Positions 9,493 through 22,500 of a DNA stretch of 64,000 nucleotides are shown piece by piece. How positions within the stretch are numbered: the stretch's first letter is position 1; every line of letters starts with the position of its first letter. Below the pieces are notes generated by a model, which was not told where the DNA came from, made no database searches, and saw only the letters and a list, made by a program, of their open reading frames with translations. A program made the translations under genes and the position numbers. Source of the stretch: Lepas anatifera (lineage: Eukaryota > Arthropoda > Thecostraca > Lepadidae); NCBI GenBank assembly GCA_034440635.1, contig JAOTON010000198.1:62001-126000 (forward strand), in the 5' to 3' direction.

Positions 9493-11439
9493 TTAATACA
9501 CAGCCTTGTGGACGGGGGCTGGGTGGTATGCTGGCTTGGGTGCATGGTATACGGGGGCAGTGTGGTACACAGGCTTCGGGGCATGGTACACGGGGGCAGC
9601 GTGGTACACAGGCTTCGGGGCATGGTACACGGGGGCAGCGTGGTACACAGGCTTCGGGGCATGGTAAGCCGAAGCGGCATGGTGCGGGGCCGCCGGGTGG
9701 TAGGCGGGGGTCTTGGCGTATCCGTCATAAGTCACCTCGGCGTTGTAGCCACCGTAGTGGTCAGCAGTATACTTGACATGCTGAGTGCGGCCGTCGGGCA
9801 GAACGACGCTGTACTCTCCCACCACGTTGTTGCCATCGCTGTGCTCGTTCTTGGAGAACTGGGCGCCGTAGTGCGGGTCGTTGACGGCGTAGTCGTACGA
9901 GTACGGCGTGTCGTAGTGGTCATCGTGGCCGTAGCCAGCCTTGCCGTGCTGCGGCGCAGCGGCGGCGACGGCGGCGAGGACAACCAGCAGCAGCAACTGC
10001 GGAAGAATGGAAATCAGTGCCTGATTCACATATTTGATGCTTACAATGTAGATTTAAAACATGGAGCATGTCTAAGAACCGTACATATTCACTGCTATCT
10101 CAAGTTCGTATATCAACTTTGTTACAAAGTAATTACAAAGATTATTCCGTCGGAATTAACGAAATTAGTTTTATATAGCTATGCAGTGTGTGTTATTATA
10201 TCTTGTTTTTGTAGCTTGATATTGGGACCGAGATCGCCCCGAAACCGGTCGTAAGATAAATACAACCTTTTGCTTTGCGTAGCACTAAACCTTTCAGTCA
10301 CTTTTTCTCACCACAACCATGAACCAATCTGAGAAACATAAGACTTTAAAGAAATCACAAATGACCAATCAGAGCCCAGGAGTGTTCATACCTGGATCAC
10401 GTCACTTATCTGACGCAAAAATTTCGTCATCCTGGGAATTTTTTAGAACATGACGGAAGACCCGAGATACGAAACGATTGAAGACTTGAATAATTATTTT
10501 ATGCTCCACTTTAAGACCGAACTGATTCATTTCCTAGTTTTTTATGGGCTATGTAAAATTGATTCAAATAATAAGACAGAGAACAGACATTTTATTAAAA
10601 AAAACACAAAAAAACTATCCCAAGTTCGTATATCAATTCTTAGTTTTCTATTTCAATTTTCTATGAAGAAAACTTTAAAGGACATGAGGGTCTGCTTCCC
10701 ACAAATGATGAAAATGACTTGATTCTAGAAATAAAGTGTACTCTGAAATTTAATGGTTGAATTTATATCGAAAGCAGTTTGATGGACTCTGCAATGCTGC
10801 ACCGAGGAGCATGATTCTTATTTATTCAGAAGACATTTCGAGGTCTCCTCTTTTCTTGGATGTAAAATTGAGTGAATTTGCATTGGTTGATATTTAGTTA
10901 CAGCCTTTTTCAGATGCATTATTATGCAATAGATTGTTGCAAACATTATCGTTCATTGAATGGGCCCCGGCCCTGAATGATGCTCTTTGACTTGACCGAT
11001 TTTGTTGCAAAATTTGCGTTAAATTCAACCAAAATTGATAGGCCTTTGGAAAAATTATCGGCCAAGGTCGGGGTCGTAACCCATATGATGACCAAAAATA
11101 TTTCTATCAATCTATTGCATGCATGAATATTCAGATTAATTAGATTGTTAAGATATGATTTGTTCTGTTCCCTCAAATCTCACTACGTAAACTTGAGTAA
11201 ATACAAACATTATGTATTGAGGCAAAGCGCTTTATCTGAATCCTAACATAATTTACATTTCAATCAGAATCAATCAAAATCTGCTCCACTTTATGTCGAG
11301 GATTCGAGAAGCCAAGCCATTTGGTACATATATTATTAAGTTAAATCGACAACAGTTTTGGGTTTTATACCTTAAGCTTTCCTGCCATGGTCTTCCGCAC
11401 ACAAGGACACCACCTCTCTGAGGCAACGCTCACCTTCAT
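9493..11439 (-). CDS. RR-2 cuticular protein, array copy 2
   Basis: Secreted chitin-binding cuticle protein of 169 aa. Model: exon 1 11439-11434 (ATG AAG, donor GTGAGC), intron 11433-9997, exon 2 9996-9493. The signal peptide begins MKLLLLVVLAAVAAAA. Mature residues include HGKAGYGHDDHYD, then RR-2 at about 34-94 with the DGRTQHVKYTADHYGGYNAE core, then four 13-residue repeats (113-164) and HKAVY. The exon-2 frame happens to stay open back to an ATG at 10029 (MNQALISILPQ, 178 aa). That start gives a poorer signal peptide and the equivalent frame is closed in copies 1 and 4, so I prefer the spliced start. It is nearly identical to copy 3, which makes it a recent duplicate. Confidence 0.88.
10117..10620 (+). 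mobile_element. Retroposon-like insert in intron of gene 2
   Basis: Same insertion as in gene 1, at the same site and with the same 16-bp flanking repeat (10101-10116 and 10621-10636). It was therefore copied with the amplicon rather than inserted independently. Confidence 0.65.
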
Positions 11440-11581
11440 GTTTGCAGTGGTACAGCGGACAGTGGACTGTTGCATGACTGCCACTCCGCCCTGGTTTTAT
11501 ACCCACAACTACCCGGAGGTCGCTGCTTGCGGTATTGGTCATGGTGGGTGTAGTACTCGGCCGTGCCGTGACGTGAGGTCA
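11434..11581 (-). promoter_or_regulatory. Core promoter and exon 1 of gene 2
   Basis: TATAAAA at 11501-11495, 62 nt before the ATG at 11439. The CRE position of copy 1 reads TGAGGTCA here (11574-11581), which destroys the CRE palindrome and creates an AGGTCA half-site. CCAAT is retained. Confidence 0.8.
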
Positions 11582-13663
11582 CAGGGGCCTAAATAGATAC
11601 CATTTAAAGGGAGATACGCGAAAAAATTATTAGTTAGATCAAAAAGTCATAAAAAGTTCGTTCAGAAGTTTTCTCTCATTTTTGCGAATTCGGTCTCCAA
11701 ATGCCCTAAAATCGCTCTCAAAATCAACATTTCTAGACGAGTTATCGATATTTCCCACTATCGATCAAATCATGTGGCCTCGGCTATGACCATCAATTTC
11801 TCTAAGAACTAGGTCCTATCTTTCCTAAACAGTGGTGTAGAACTTTGAACATCACAGGGAAAATTACTTGTAAAAATAGCATTCCAAAACTCTTTTGGTA
11901 CAGAAATATAGGAAATGACTAAAAGGTTTAGTGCCACGCAAAGCCAAAAACTTTATTTATCATATGACCGGTTTCATGGCCATCTTGGTCCCATTATAAG
12001 GGACAAAAAGTGAAAAGTGACAAAAAGTGATTCCTTTTACGTCCTGATCACTTTCGAATCCAGAACAAAACAACGCCAAATTAAAGAAGTCATCCAAATC
12101 TAAATCTCAGGAAGAGAAAAACGAAATAAAAGTATTTGCAAATATGTCTTGTACCAAGGCTGGCTCGACTTGCTAAAGCGAAAATGAGGATCAGGGAAGA
12201 AACACACTTCGCGTTATGATACTGAATATTTGAACTGCTAGGAACATGAAAAATTACAAATAATATGAAATAATAATAACAGTATAATAATAATGATAAA
12301 TAATAATAATGATAATAACAATAATAATAATTAATGAAATAATTACAAAGATTATTCCATCGGGTTTAACGAAATTAGTTGTATATAGCTATGCAGTGTG
12401 TGTTATTATATCTTGTTTTTCTAACTTGATATTGGGAACGAGATGGCCCCGAAACCGGTCGTTAGATAAATACAACCCTTGGCTTTGCGTAGCACTGAAC
12501 CTTTCAGTCATTTTTCTCACCAAAGCCATGAACCAAACTGAGAAATATAAGACTTAAAAGAAATCACAATTGAACAATCAGAGCCCAGGAGTTTTCATAC
12601 TTGGATCACGTGACGTATGTGACGCAAAAATTTCGTCATTCTTGGAATTTTGTAGAACACGACGGAAGACCCGAGGTACGAAACGATTGAAGACCTGAGT
12701 AATTATTTTATGCTCCACTTAGGGCAAACTGATTCATTTCGTAGTTTTTATGGGCTATGTAAAATTAATTCAAATAAAAGACAGGAGAACAGACATTTTA
12801 TTACAAAAGCAAAAACAAAAGCATCAAAAACTTAGAAAAGCTTTTGAAAAAGTTGAGATGAAGACCAGGTTCCAGCTTTTTACCGGTACCGTTAGCATAT
12901 TTCAATAATAGTTGAGTGGCCTCCAAAACATTTACCGAAGATGCAACAATAATTAACAGCATCGCAAGGAATAATTATCAAATAGCTAGAAACCACAATA
13001 CATTTTTTGCGTATCTACCTGAAAGCCAGTCTAGGAAATATGTTTAGGATTTTAAAAGAAATCAAGTCACTTCCAGGATTTAAAGAAAGTCAGGGGCATC
13101 CGTGTGTGTATGTGTCTCTACCCGAGGACTCGAATAATATGCGGAATGACCTTAGTGTGTCACCTGGTGGGCTTTGCCCCAGGCCAAAATTTACTAAGTA
13201 CTTTTCAAGGTCAGGCTGCATATCATTCCATACTTAAATCGTCGCCGCGAAAATGATATAAATCTTATTTCTGAATCATAATGTCTTTGAAGCCTGCAGA
13301 TACAGACGAACTCAAGAAGTGTGACCTTTGGTGACCTCTGGTGATCTGGTTATTAACCTGACTTCGAACGAGTCGGTATATTAACGATTTGTACCACCAA
13401 GTTCTTTTGGAAGATGCTCAGAAGTTTGATGCAGCTCTTGAAGTTGAGTCACATTCGGGATTGGTTTACTTCATTTTAGAAGAGAAAAACATTCTTACCT
13501 GGGTTAGAAATGACATCATACCTCGTTGACCTGGCCTGACCTGGAATCAATTTTCGGGAAAAAGTTACCAGATTAATTGCCTCGTAGGTACAGAAAGCGT
13601 CCCGATGCTCGTTCAGATCAGCTTGAAATCGTTTGCGACAAACTGGTGGTGAAGGGTTAGAGA
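11582..13663. other. Unit 2 spacer, no gene
   Basis: Nearly identical to 3584-5666: the inverted repeat and AAT tract recur (about 11916-12525), and so do the TGACCT direct repeats (13322-13347). No gene is seen. Confidence 0.6.
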
Positions 13664-14037
13664 CAGTGGCGGATCCAGGGGGAAAGGCATTTGCCCCCCA
13701 AACGGAAAAGCTCAGGGGGCAGCATTATGCTTTTGCCCCCAAAGCGATCGACCTCCTTTTTCCCCGATTCCTTTTTAAGTTTATAAGCAAGATTTTGGTG
13801 CCTCAATTCTCAGCTTCAAACAGAACCAGTTAAGTTCAGTGGAAATATGGGGCCTTGGATAGGAAACAAGTATCTTGAGTTCATATTTTTCAGCCCGTGA
13901 CGTTTTTTTGCTCCTGGCCCCAACCACCCGTACCGGGAAGCCACATTTTACCGCAATTTTGCGCTGCGTGACTTGTTTTTTTTTGCTTTTCGACTTTGGT
14001 TTTCCCTTCCCAAACCGGCCAGCTAGATCCGCCGCTG
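13664..14037. mobile_element. hAT-like MITE in unit 2 spacer
   Basis: Same element and same site as 5667-6040, carried by the amplicon. Confidence 0.65.
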
Positions 14038-17000
14038 GTCAGAAATGAACCCCATGCGGTGATGGATGAAGTATTGCTTACTTCAAGCTTTAGCTCCATA
14101 AACAGACTTTACCACGGGGTAGTCCCTCAGTAACGATACTGACCTAATACCGAGGAATATTGAGGCAGTTGGAGGGGTAAGGGTGGAGGTGTACGGGAAT
14201 TATGTACACTACTGGGAAAGTAGCTCCAGCGGACTTAAAAATATTTGATTTTTTATGACTGGCTTTCGTTTTAGAATATCTGCATTTTTTCCATACAGCA
14301 GCGTCGCAAATATAGGAGTGTAAACGGTGCAGCAGCGAGGGAAGTTTTCACCCTGAAAGAGCAAAGGCTTTCCCTTCATCTTGCTTTCCTTAGAGGGAAA
14401 CCTAATTCGCTGCTACCAAAGTATTGCTGCCTCTTTCCAGTTTGCACTGAGCAGTCGTGAGGCATGTTGGGTGCCCTACTAAACGTTGTCGGGTTTGGAG
14501 TGGGTGAGGAGCATTCGACTCCCACGCAGGTGAGATGGGCTCATATTGCCGGGCGGGTATTCTAAATAGGTAAGTATTTCTGATCCCAATAATGCTTTCT
14601 CAGCAAGGTGAGAGTTGGTGACACCCTATGGTCTCAGAATTCGGGGTGTCGTAAAGCCCCAAAGCTGTTGTTGCACTTCAAATATGTTTTGTTGTGATAA
14701 TAATGATAGCAGAAAATAAGGCACCACATTGAGTTTCCATAAGTGTCCATAAGTTGAATTTGCTAAGAAGTCTTAAATAAAACGTAGTGATCCTTATTAT
14801 ATATGCCATCGTCATTGCATTTATCGATGTTTTCCATACCACTGCCATATTGAAGGATGACTTCTCGTATCATTACTCAGGAGGGTCAAGAATGGATGTA
14901 TGCATGTATGTACCTTGTAAAATTGTTGATTATTTCAGACAAAGACTAGATATAAAGAAGAAAATATGATATACCCTGTGTTTCGGTATAGTTAGATATA
15001 CCATTGAATAATTAGAACAAATATGGGGAAAGAGGACCAGCTTATAAAGTTATCTTTCAGAATAGCAGCACAATAAAACTCGTTAAGCTAACAGGTATAT
15101 AATACGTCCGTCTTTTTATCTAGTGCTTGTACAAAATACTCAAGAATTCTAAAAACCTAGGAAAAATAATCCCCGAAGGTACATTACCTTGTAAAAATCA
15201 AGGTATGTTGTCATTTACCTACTGCCATAAATAAAAATATTTAAGCGCATTAGATAAGTTTTGCTGATGCTCAGCTGTTGGCGTATACGCCAGCAGCCAC
15301 GTACCACGTACCGGGTATACCCGGGTTGTAGAAACGCCTGATACCTTACAGGTTGATATCGCTTTCCCGATCCTGCCCGATGCACTATATTTGCTTACTA
15401 CAATCGAATTGAAGTATGCTTCTGCTTTATCTCTTTACAAATGTTGTCCGTACACGGTTGACTGCTGGATGTCAGCAAAGACCTCAACAATTGGAGGCTG
15501 TCTAGAAGACCACAATCCGAGCATGCCATGCCCACAATGACTGGTGAATTTGAAAGTACAGGGACGGTCACCCTGACCAGGTCCAGCTCTCGCGCGTCAA
15601 TTGGCAACTGGTCTGCGTCGGAGGAGAGATTGGACTAGTGCCTTAGCAGAATCGATCCCAATACTTATCCAATACGATGCTATTGCATTCATTTTGAGTG
15701 ACGGGCTGGAGCCAAACGGCTTACCATCTTAGGCATGCATTACTAATTAGGGGCGGCATGATTCGTTTATTTATCAGGTTTAACCATTGTGATTGCTTAA
15801 TTTCTCATCTCCTTGTTTCAAAATTAAGCTGCTCTTCTTAAAAAGAATAAGGTTTGGTCTTCTTGAGTATGTTTTAGGATAATATAGCTCAGATTGATAC
15901 ATTTCCTCTGGGAACGTGGTAAGCTAAGAAATACATTAACACAAATTTATCGACACATTTTTAATTAACGTAGTTTCAAATTCATGACAGAAGTATGTAG
16001 TTGATTGCAAAGTTCTCCGTTGAGACTGCTCAAAAATTGTTTATTTTTGATGTCTTAAAAAGGGGAACGTATTGATTAAAAACAAAATAAGTCTTACAAG
16101 AAAATAAAACCCTTTGAGGAGAGTTAGCAGGTCGCTAGAAACTTGAATAAATGTAAAAACTACCATTCTTTTGTGGACTTTGGAGAGTGCCAGACTACAT
16201 GCTTCCCTTATATTGTCTTTAGTTCGACCAGGGGGGATGACGTAGATGTCATTTCCCCCTTAGGACTGTGCCTGCTCCCGTTTACTTTAAGTACAGCCAT
16301 ACACAGTATATTATTACACCAATACATCAATACACTTAAAACACATTCAAACAAAAGAAGCATTTCAGGAGCCCTACGGGCTCGCGCATCAGACACCCCC
16401 GACGCGGGGCCCCTACATGACGCCGGGGGCATTGCGCAGCTCCAGTTTAAGAATATCGGCACTGAGGTATGCGATAAAAGTACACAAAGCAGATAAAACA
16501 CCGCAGCAGCAAGGACCATCTCGGAAAGTCACAGACTCCGCCACCAGAGAAAGCTCCAGGCATCACTCTAACAGTGCGGACACCATCGCCAAGCCCGCAC
16601 CCGCACCACAACCCTCGACGGCGCGCACACAGCCCACGCACGGAGCGCGCCACAGATCGTAACCCAGCGCGGGACGCAGCGCGAGCGGACGGACGGACGA
16701 GCGAGCGAGCGAGCAGGCGGGCAGTCGGGCGGGCGGGCGGGCGGGCGGACGGACGGAGAAGTGATAGTAAACGTGTCCTAAACTGCTTCGCTAGTGTTGA
16801 AGAGCCATTTGACAGAGCGATAGAGGTAAAGGTACACACTGACATGTTGGATATTAAATATATTCAAAAACAAACACACGGACGCGTTTCGTTACTTCTT
16901 CAGCGTGTGTTTGAACAGTAGAACTATCTGCCGACGAATGCAGGTTTCTGGGAACTCACGTGAGACTGAACGTGGATAATATTTGCCAATATTTTTGATA

Positions 17001-17462
17001 TCGCGAAATCCCTTCTTTTGGAATTTAGATTTTCTTTTTGTTCAATTAGGACCGACTCCTTGTTTGCTTCGATAGTGTCGGGAAAGTAAAATTGTATCAG
17101 TTCTGTGAAATTGGCTTTTCGCGACAGTCAACTTTTAAGACGTCACTTCCGCATATCCATAGCTATTTTAAATTTCGATAAAGGTATGGGCAGGCACCGC
17201 AACCTAGCTTTTGTCTAGCTTAAGTTACCAGCTAAATGACGTTCAGAGTTAACCATGTCCGTTTTGAGAAATGAAAGAAAAAATGACGGAACAATGATGT
17301 ATATTTCTCCACAATAAATATTCACTTAAACAACGCCTAAGGAGCATGAGCAGACACATGAACATTTACACGATAATGTAAACAGATATTCACATATCGC
17401 ACCAAGGCCTTGAAATAGTCATATTCACTCTCTGGATGACATTTCTAATAGTGGTACTGAGG
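14038..17462. other. Unit 2 spacer, no gene
   Basis: No gene is seen. It holds the conserved palindromic block (15272-15359) and the two nested insertions (16293-16762 and 16791-17071), as in unit 1. A minus-strand reading around 15400-15660 looks protein-like, but a 5-bp indel in other units breaks the frame. Confidence 0.55.
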
Positions 17463-19428
17463 CTAGGACAAGGCCAGATCTTTTAATACACAGCCTTGTG
17501 GACGGGGGCTGGGTGGTATGCTGGCTTGGGTGCATGGTATACGGGGGCAGTGTGGTACACAGGCTTCGGGGCATGGTACACGGGGGCAGCGTGGTACACA
17601 GGCTTCGGGGCATGGTACACGGGGGGCAGCGTGGTACACAGGCTTCGGGGCATGGTAAGCCGAAGCGGCATGGTGCGGGGCCGCCGGGTGGTAGGCGGGG
17701 GTCTTGGCGTATCCGTCATAAGTCACCTCGGCGTTGTAGCCACCGTAGTGGTCAGCAGTATACTTGACATGCTGAGTGCGGCCGTCGGGCAGAACGACGC
17801 TGTACTCTCCCACCACGTTGTTGCCATCGCTGTGCTCGTTCTTGGAGAACTGGGCGCCGTAGTGCGGGTCGTTGACGGCGTAGTCGTACGAGTACGGCGT
17901 GTCGTAGTGGTCATCGTGGCCGTAGCCAGCCTTGCCGTGCTGCGGCGCAGCGGCGGCGACGGCGGCGAGGACAACCAGCAGCAGCAACTGCGGAAGAATG
18001 GAAATCAGTGCCTGATTCACATATTTGATGCTTACAATGTAGATTTAAAACATGGAGCATGTCTAAGAACCGTACATATTCACTGCTATCTCAAGTTCGT
18101 ATATCAACTTTGTTACAAAGTAATTACAAAGATTATTCCGTCGGAATTAACGAAATTAGTTTTATATAGCTATGCAGTGTGTGTTATTATATCTTGTTTT
18201 TGTAGCTTGATATTGGGACCGAGATCGCCCCGAAACCGGTCGTAAGATAAATACAACCTTTTGCTTTGCGTAGCACTAAACCTTTCAGTCACTTTTCTCA
18301 CCACAACCATGAACCAATCTGAGAAACATAAGACTTTAAAGAAATCACAAATGACCAATCAGAGCCCAGGAGTGTTCATACCTGGATCACGTCACTTATC
18401 TGACGCAAAAATTTCGTCATCCTGGGAATTTTTTAGAACATGACGGAAGACCCGAGATACGAAACGATTGAAGACTTGAATAATTATTTTATGCTCCACT
18501 TTAAGACCGAACTGATTCATTTCCTAGTTTTTTATGGGCTATGTAAAATTGATTCAAATAAAAAGACAGAGAACAGACATTTTATTAAAAAAAACACAAA
18601 AAACTATCCCAAGTTCGTATATCAATTCTTAGTTTTCTATTTCAATTTTCTATGAAGAAAACTTTAAAGGACATGAGGGTCTGCTTCCCACAAATGATGA
18701 AAATGACTTGATTCTAGAAATAAAGTGTACTCTGAAATTTAATGGTTGAATTTATATCGAAAGCAGTTTGATGGACTCTGCAATGCTGCACCGAGGAGCA
18801 TGATTCTTATTTATTCAGAAGACATTTCGAGGTCTCCTCTTTTCTTGGATGTAAAATTGAGTGAATTTGCATTGGTTGATATTTAGTTACAGCCTTTTTC
18901 AGATGCATTATTATGCAATAGATTGTTGCAAACATTATCGTTCATTGAATGGGCCCCGGCCCTGAATGATGCTCTTTGACTTGACCGATTTTGTTGCAAA
19001 ATTTGCGTTAAATTCAACCAAAATTGATAGGCCTTTGGAAAAATTATCGGCCAAGGTCGGGGTCGTAACCCATATGATGACCAAAAATATTTCTATCAAT
19101 CTATTGCATGCATGAATATTCAGATTAATTAGATTGTTAAGATATGATTTGTTCTGTTCCCTCAAATCTCACTACGTAAACTTGAGTAAATACAAACATT
19201 ATGTATTGAGGCAAAGCGCTTTATCTGAATCCTAACATAATTTACATTTCAATCAGAATCAATCAAAATCTGCTCCACTTTATGTCGAGGATTCGAGAAG
19301 CCAAGCCATTTGGTACATATATTATTAAGTTAAATCGACAACAGTTTTGGGTTTTATACCTTAAGCTTTCCTGCCATGGTCTTCCGCACACAAGGACACC
19401 ACCTCTCTGAGGCAACGCTCACCTTCAT
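17463..19428 (-). CDS. RR-2 cuticular protein, copy 3, frameshifted tail
   Basis: Model: exon 1 19428-19423, intron 19422-17988, exon 2 17987 down to a stop at 17463; 176 aa as read. The signal peptide and the RR-2 domain are identical to copy 2. In the first tail repeat a run of five G in copy 2 (+ strand) is six G here (17621-17626). The frame shifts after PVYHAAP and gives an unrelated arginine-, proline- and cysteine-containing tail that runs about 20 bp past the normal stop. The unshifted frame still encodes three good repeats and HKAVY, ending at 17483. With near-identical neighbours, a consensus or sequencing error in a homopolymer is as likely as a true mutation. Confidence 0.75.
18108..18609 (+). 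mobile_element. Retroposon-like insert in intron of gene 3
   Basis: Third copy of the shared intronic insertion, with 16-bp flanking repeats at 18092-18107 and 18610-18625. Confidence 0.65.
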
Positions 19429-19570
19429 GTTTGCAGTGGTACAGCGGACAGTGGACTGTTGCATGACTGCCACTCCGCCCTGGTTTTATACCCACAAGTA
19501 CCCGGAGGTCGCTGCTTGCGGTATTGGTCATGGTGGGTGTAGTACTCGGCCGTGCCGTGACGTGAGGTCA
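19423..19570 (-). promoter_or_regulatory. Core promoter and exon 1 of gene 3
   Basis: TATAAAA at 19490-19484, 62 nt before the ATG at 19428. As in copy 2, the CRE position reads TGAGGTCA (19563-19570). Confidence 0.8.
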
Positions 19571-22500
19571 CAGGGGCCTAAATAGATACCATTTAAAGGG
19601 AGATACGCAAAAAAATTATTAGTTAGATCAAAAAGTCATAAAAGTTCGTTCAGAAGTTTTCTCTCATTTTTGCGAATTCGGTCTCCAAATGCCCTAAAAT
19701 CGCTCTCAAAATCAACATTTCTAGACGAGTTATCGATATTTCCCACTATCGATCAAATCATGTGGCCTCGGCTATGACCATCAATTTCTCTAAGAACTAG
19801 GTCCTATCTTTCCTAAACAGTGGTGTAGAACTTTGAACATCACAGGGAAAATTACTTGAAAAAATAGCATTCCAAAACTCTTTTGGTACAGAAATATAGG
19901 AAATGACTAAAAGGTTTAGTGCCACGCAAAGCCAAAAACTTTATTTATCATACGACCGGTTTCATGGCCATCTTGGTCCCATTATAAGGGACAAAAAGTG
20001 AAAAGTGACAAAAAGTGATTCCTTTTACGTCCTGATCACTTTCGAATCCAGAACAAAACAACGCCAAATTAAAGAAGTCATCCAAATCTAAATCTCAGGA
20101 AGAGAAAAACGAAATAAAAGTATTTGCAAATATGTCTTGTACCAAGGCTGGCTCGACTTGCTAAAGCGAAAATGAGGATCAGGGAAGAAACACACTTCGC
20201 GTTATGATACTGAATATTTGAACTGCTAGGAACATGAAAAATTACAAATAATATGAAATAATAATAACAGTATAATAATAATGATAAATAATAATAATGA
20301 TAATAACAATAATAATAATTAATGAAATAATTACAAAGATTATTCCATCGGGTTTAACGAAATTAGTTGTATATAGCTATGCAGTGTGTGTTATTATATC
20401 TTGTTTTTCTAACTTGATATTGGGAACGAGATGGCCCCGAAACCGGTCGTTAGATAAATACAACCCTTGGCTTTGCGTAGCACTAAACCTTTCAGTCATT
20501 TTTCTCACCAAAGCCATGAACCAAACTGAGAAATATAAGACTTTAAAGAAATCACAATTGAACAATCAGAGCCCAAGAGTTTTCATACCTGGATCACGTG
20601 ACGTATGTGACGCAAAAATTTCGTCATTCTTGGAATTTTGTAGAACACGACGGAAGACCCGAGGTACGAAACGATTGAAGACCTGAGTAATTATTTTATG
20701 CTCCACTTAGGGCGAACTGATTCATTTCGTAGTTTTTATGGGCTATGTAAAATTAATTCAAATAAAAGACAGGAGAACAGACATTTTATTACAAAAGCAA
20801 AAACAAAAGCATCAAAAACTTAGAAAAGCTTTTGAAAAAGTTGAGATGAAGACCAGGTTCCAGCTTTTTACCGGTACCGTTAGCATATTTCAATAACAGT
20901 TGAGTGGCCTCCAAAACATTTACCAAAGATGCAACAATAATTAACAGCATCGCAAGGAATAATTATCAAATAGCTAGAAACCACAATACATTTTTTGCGT
21001 ATCTACCTGAAAGCCAGTCTAGGAAATATGTTTAGGATTTTAAAAGAAGTCAAGTCACTTCCAGGATTTAAAGAAAGTCAGGGGCATCCGTGTGTGTATG
21101 TGTCTCTACCCGAGGACTCGAATAATATGCGGGATGACCTTAGTGTGTCACCTGGTGGGCTTTGCCCCAGGCCAAAATTTACTAAGTACTTTTCAAGGTC
21201 AGGCTGCATATCATTCCATACTTAAATCGTCGCCGCGAAAATGATATAAATCCTATTTCTGAATCATAATGTCTTTGAAGCCTGCAGATACAGACGAACT
21301 CAAGAAGTGTGACCTTTGGTGACCTCTGGTGATCTGGTTATTAACCTGACTTCGAACGAGTCGGTATATTAACGATTTGTACCACCAAGTTCTTTTGGAA
21401 GATGCTCAGAAGCTTGATGCAGCTCTTGAAGTTGAGTCACATTCGGGATTGGTTTTCTTAATTTTAGAAGAGAAAAACATTCTTACCTGGGTTAGAAATG
21501 ACATCATACCTCGTTGACCTGGCCTGACCTGGAATCAATTTTCGGGAAAAAGTTACCAGATTAATTGCCTCGTAGGTACAGAAAGCGTCCCGATGCTCGT
21601 TCAGATCAGCTTGAAATCGTTTGCGACAAACTGGTGGTGAAGGGTTAGAGACAGTGGCGGATCCAGGGGGAAAGGCATTTGCCCCCAAACGGAAAAGCTC
21701 AGGGGGCAGCATTATGCTTTTGCCCCCAAAGCGATCGACCTCCTTTTTTCCCCGACTCCTTTTTAAGTTTATAAGCAAGATTTTGGTGCCTCAATTCTCA
21801 GCTTCAAACAGAACCAGTTAATTCAGTGGAAAGATGGGGCCTTGGATAGGAAACAAGTATCTTGAGTTCATATTTTTCAGCCCGTGACGTTTTTTTGCTC
21901 CTGGCCCCAACCACCCGTACCGGGAAGCCACATTTTACCGCAATTTTGCGCTGCGTGACTTGTTTTTTTTTTTTGCTTTTCGACTTTGGTTTTCCCTTCC
22001 CAAACCGGCCAGCTAGATCCGCCGCTGGTCAGAAATGAACCCCATGCGGTGATGGATGAAGTATTGCTTACTTCAAGCTTTAGCTCCATAAACAGACTTT
22101 ACCACGGGGTAGTCCCTCAGTAACGATACTGACCTAATACCGAGGGATATTGAGGCAGTTGGAGGGGTAAGGGTGGAGGTGTACGGGAATTATGTACACT
22201 ACTGGGAAAGTAGCTCCAGCGGACTTAAAAATATTTGATTTTTTATGACTGGCTTTCGTTTTAGAATATCTGCATTTTTTCCATACAGCAGCGTCGCAAA
22301 TATAGGAGTGTAAACGGTGCAGCAGCGAGGGAAGTTTTCACCCTGAAAGAGCAAAGGCTTTCCCTTCATCTTGCTTTCCTTAGAGGGAAACCTAATTCGC
22401 TGCTACCAAAGTATTGCTGCCTCTTTCCAGTTTGCACTGAGCAGTCGTGAGGCATGTTGGGTGCCCTACTAAACGTTGTCGGGTTTGGAGTGGGTGAGGA

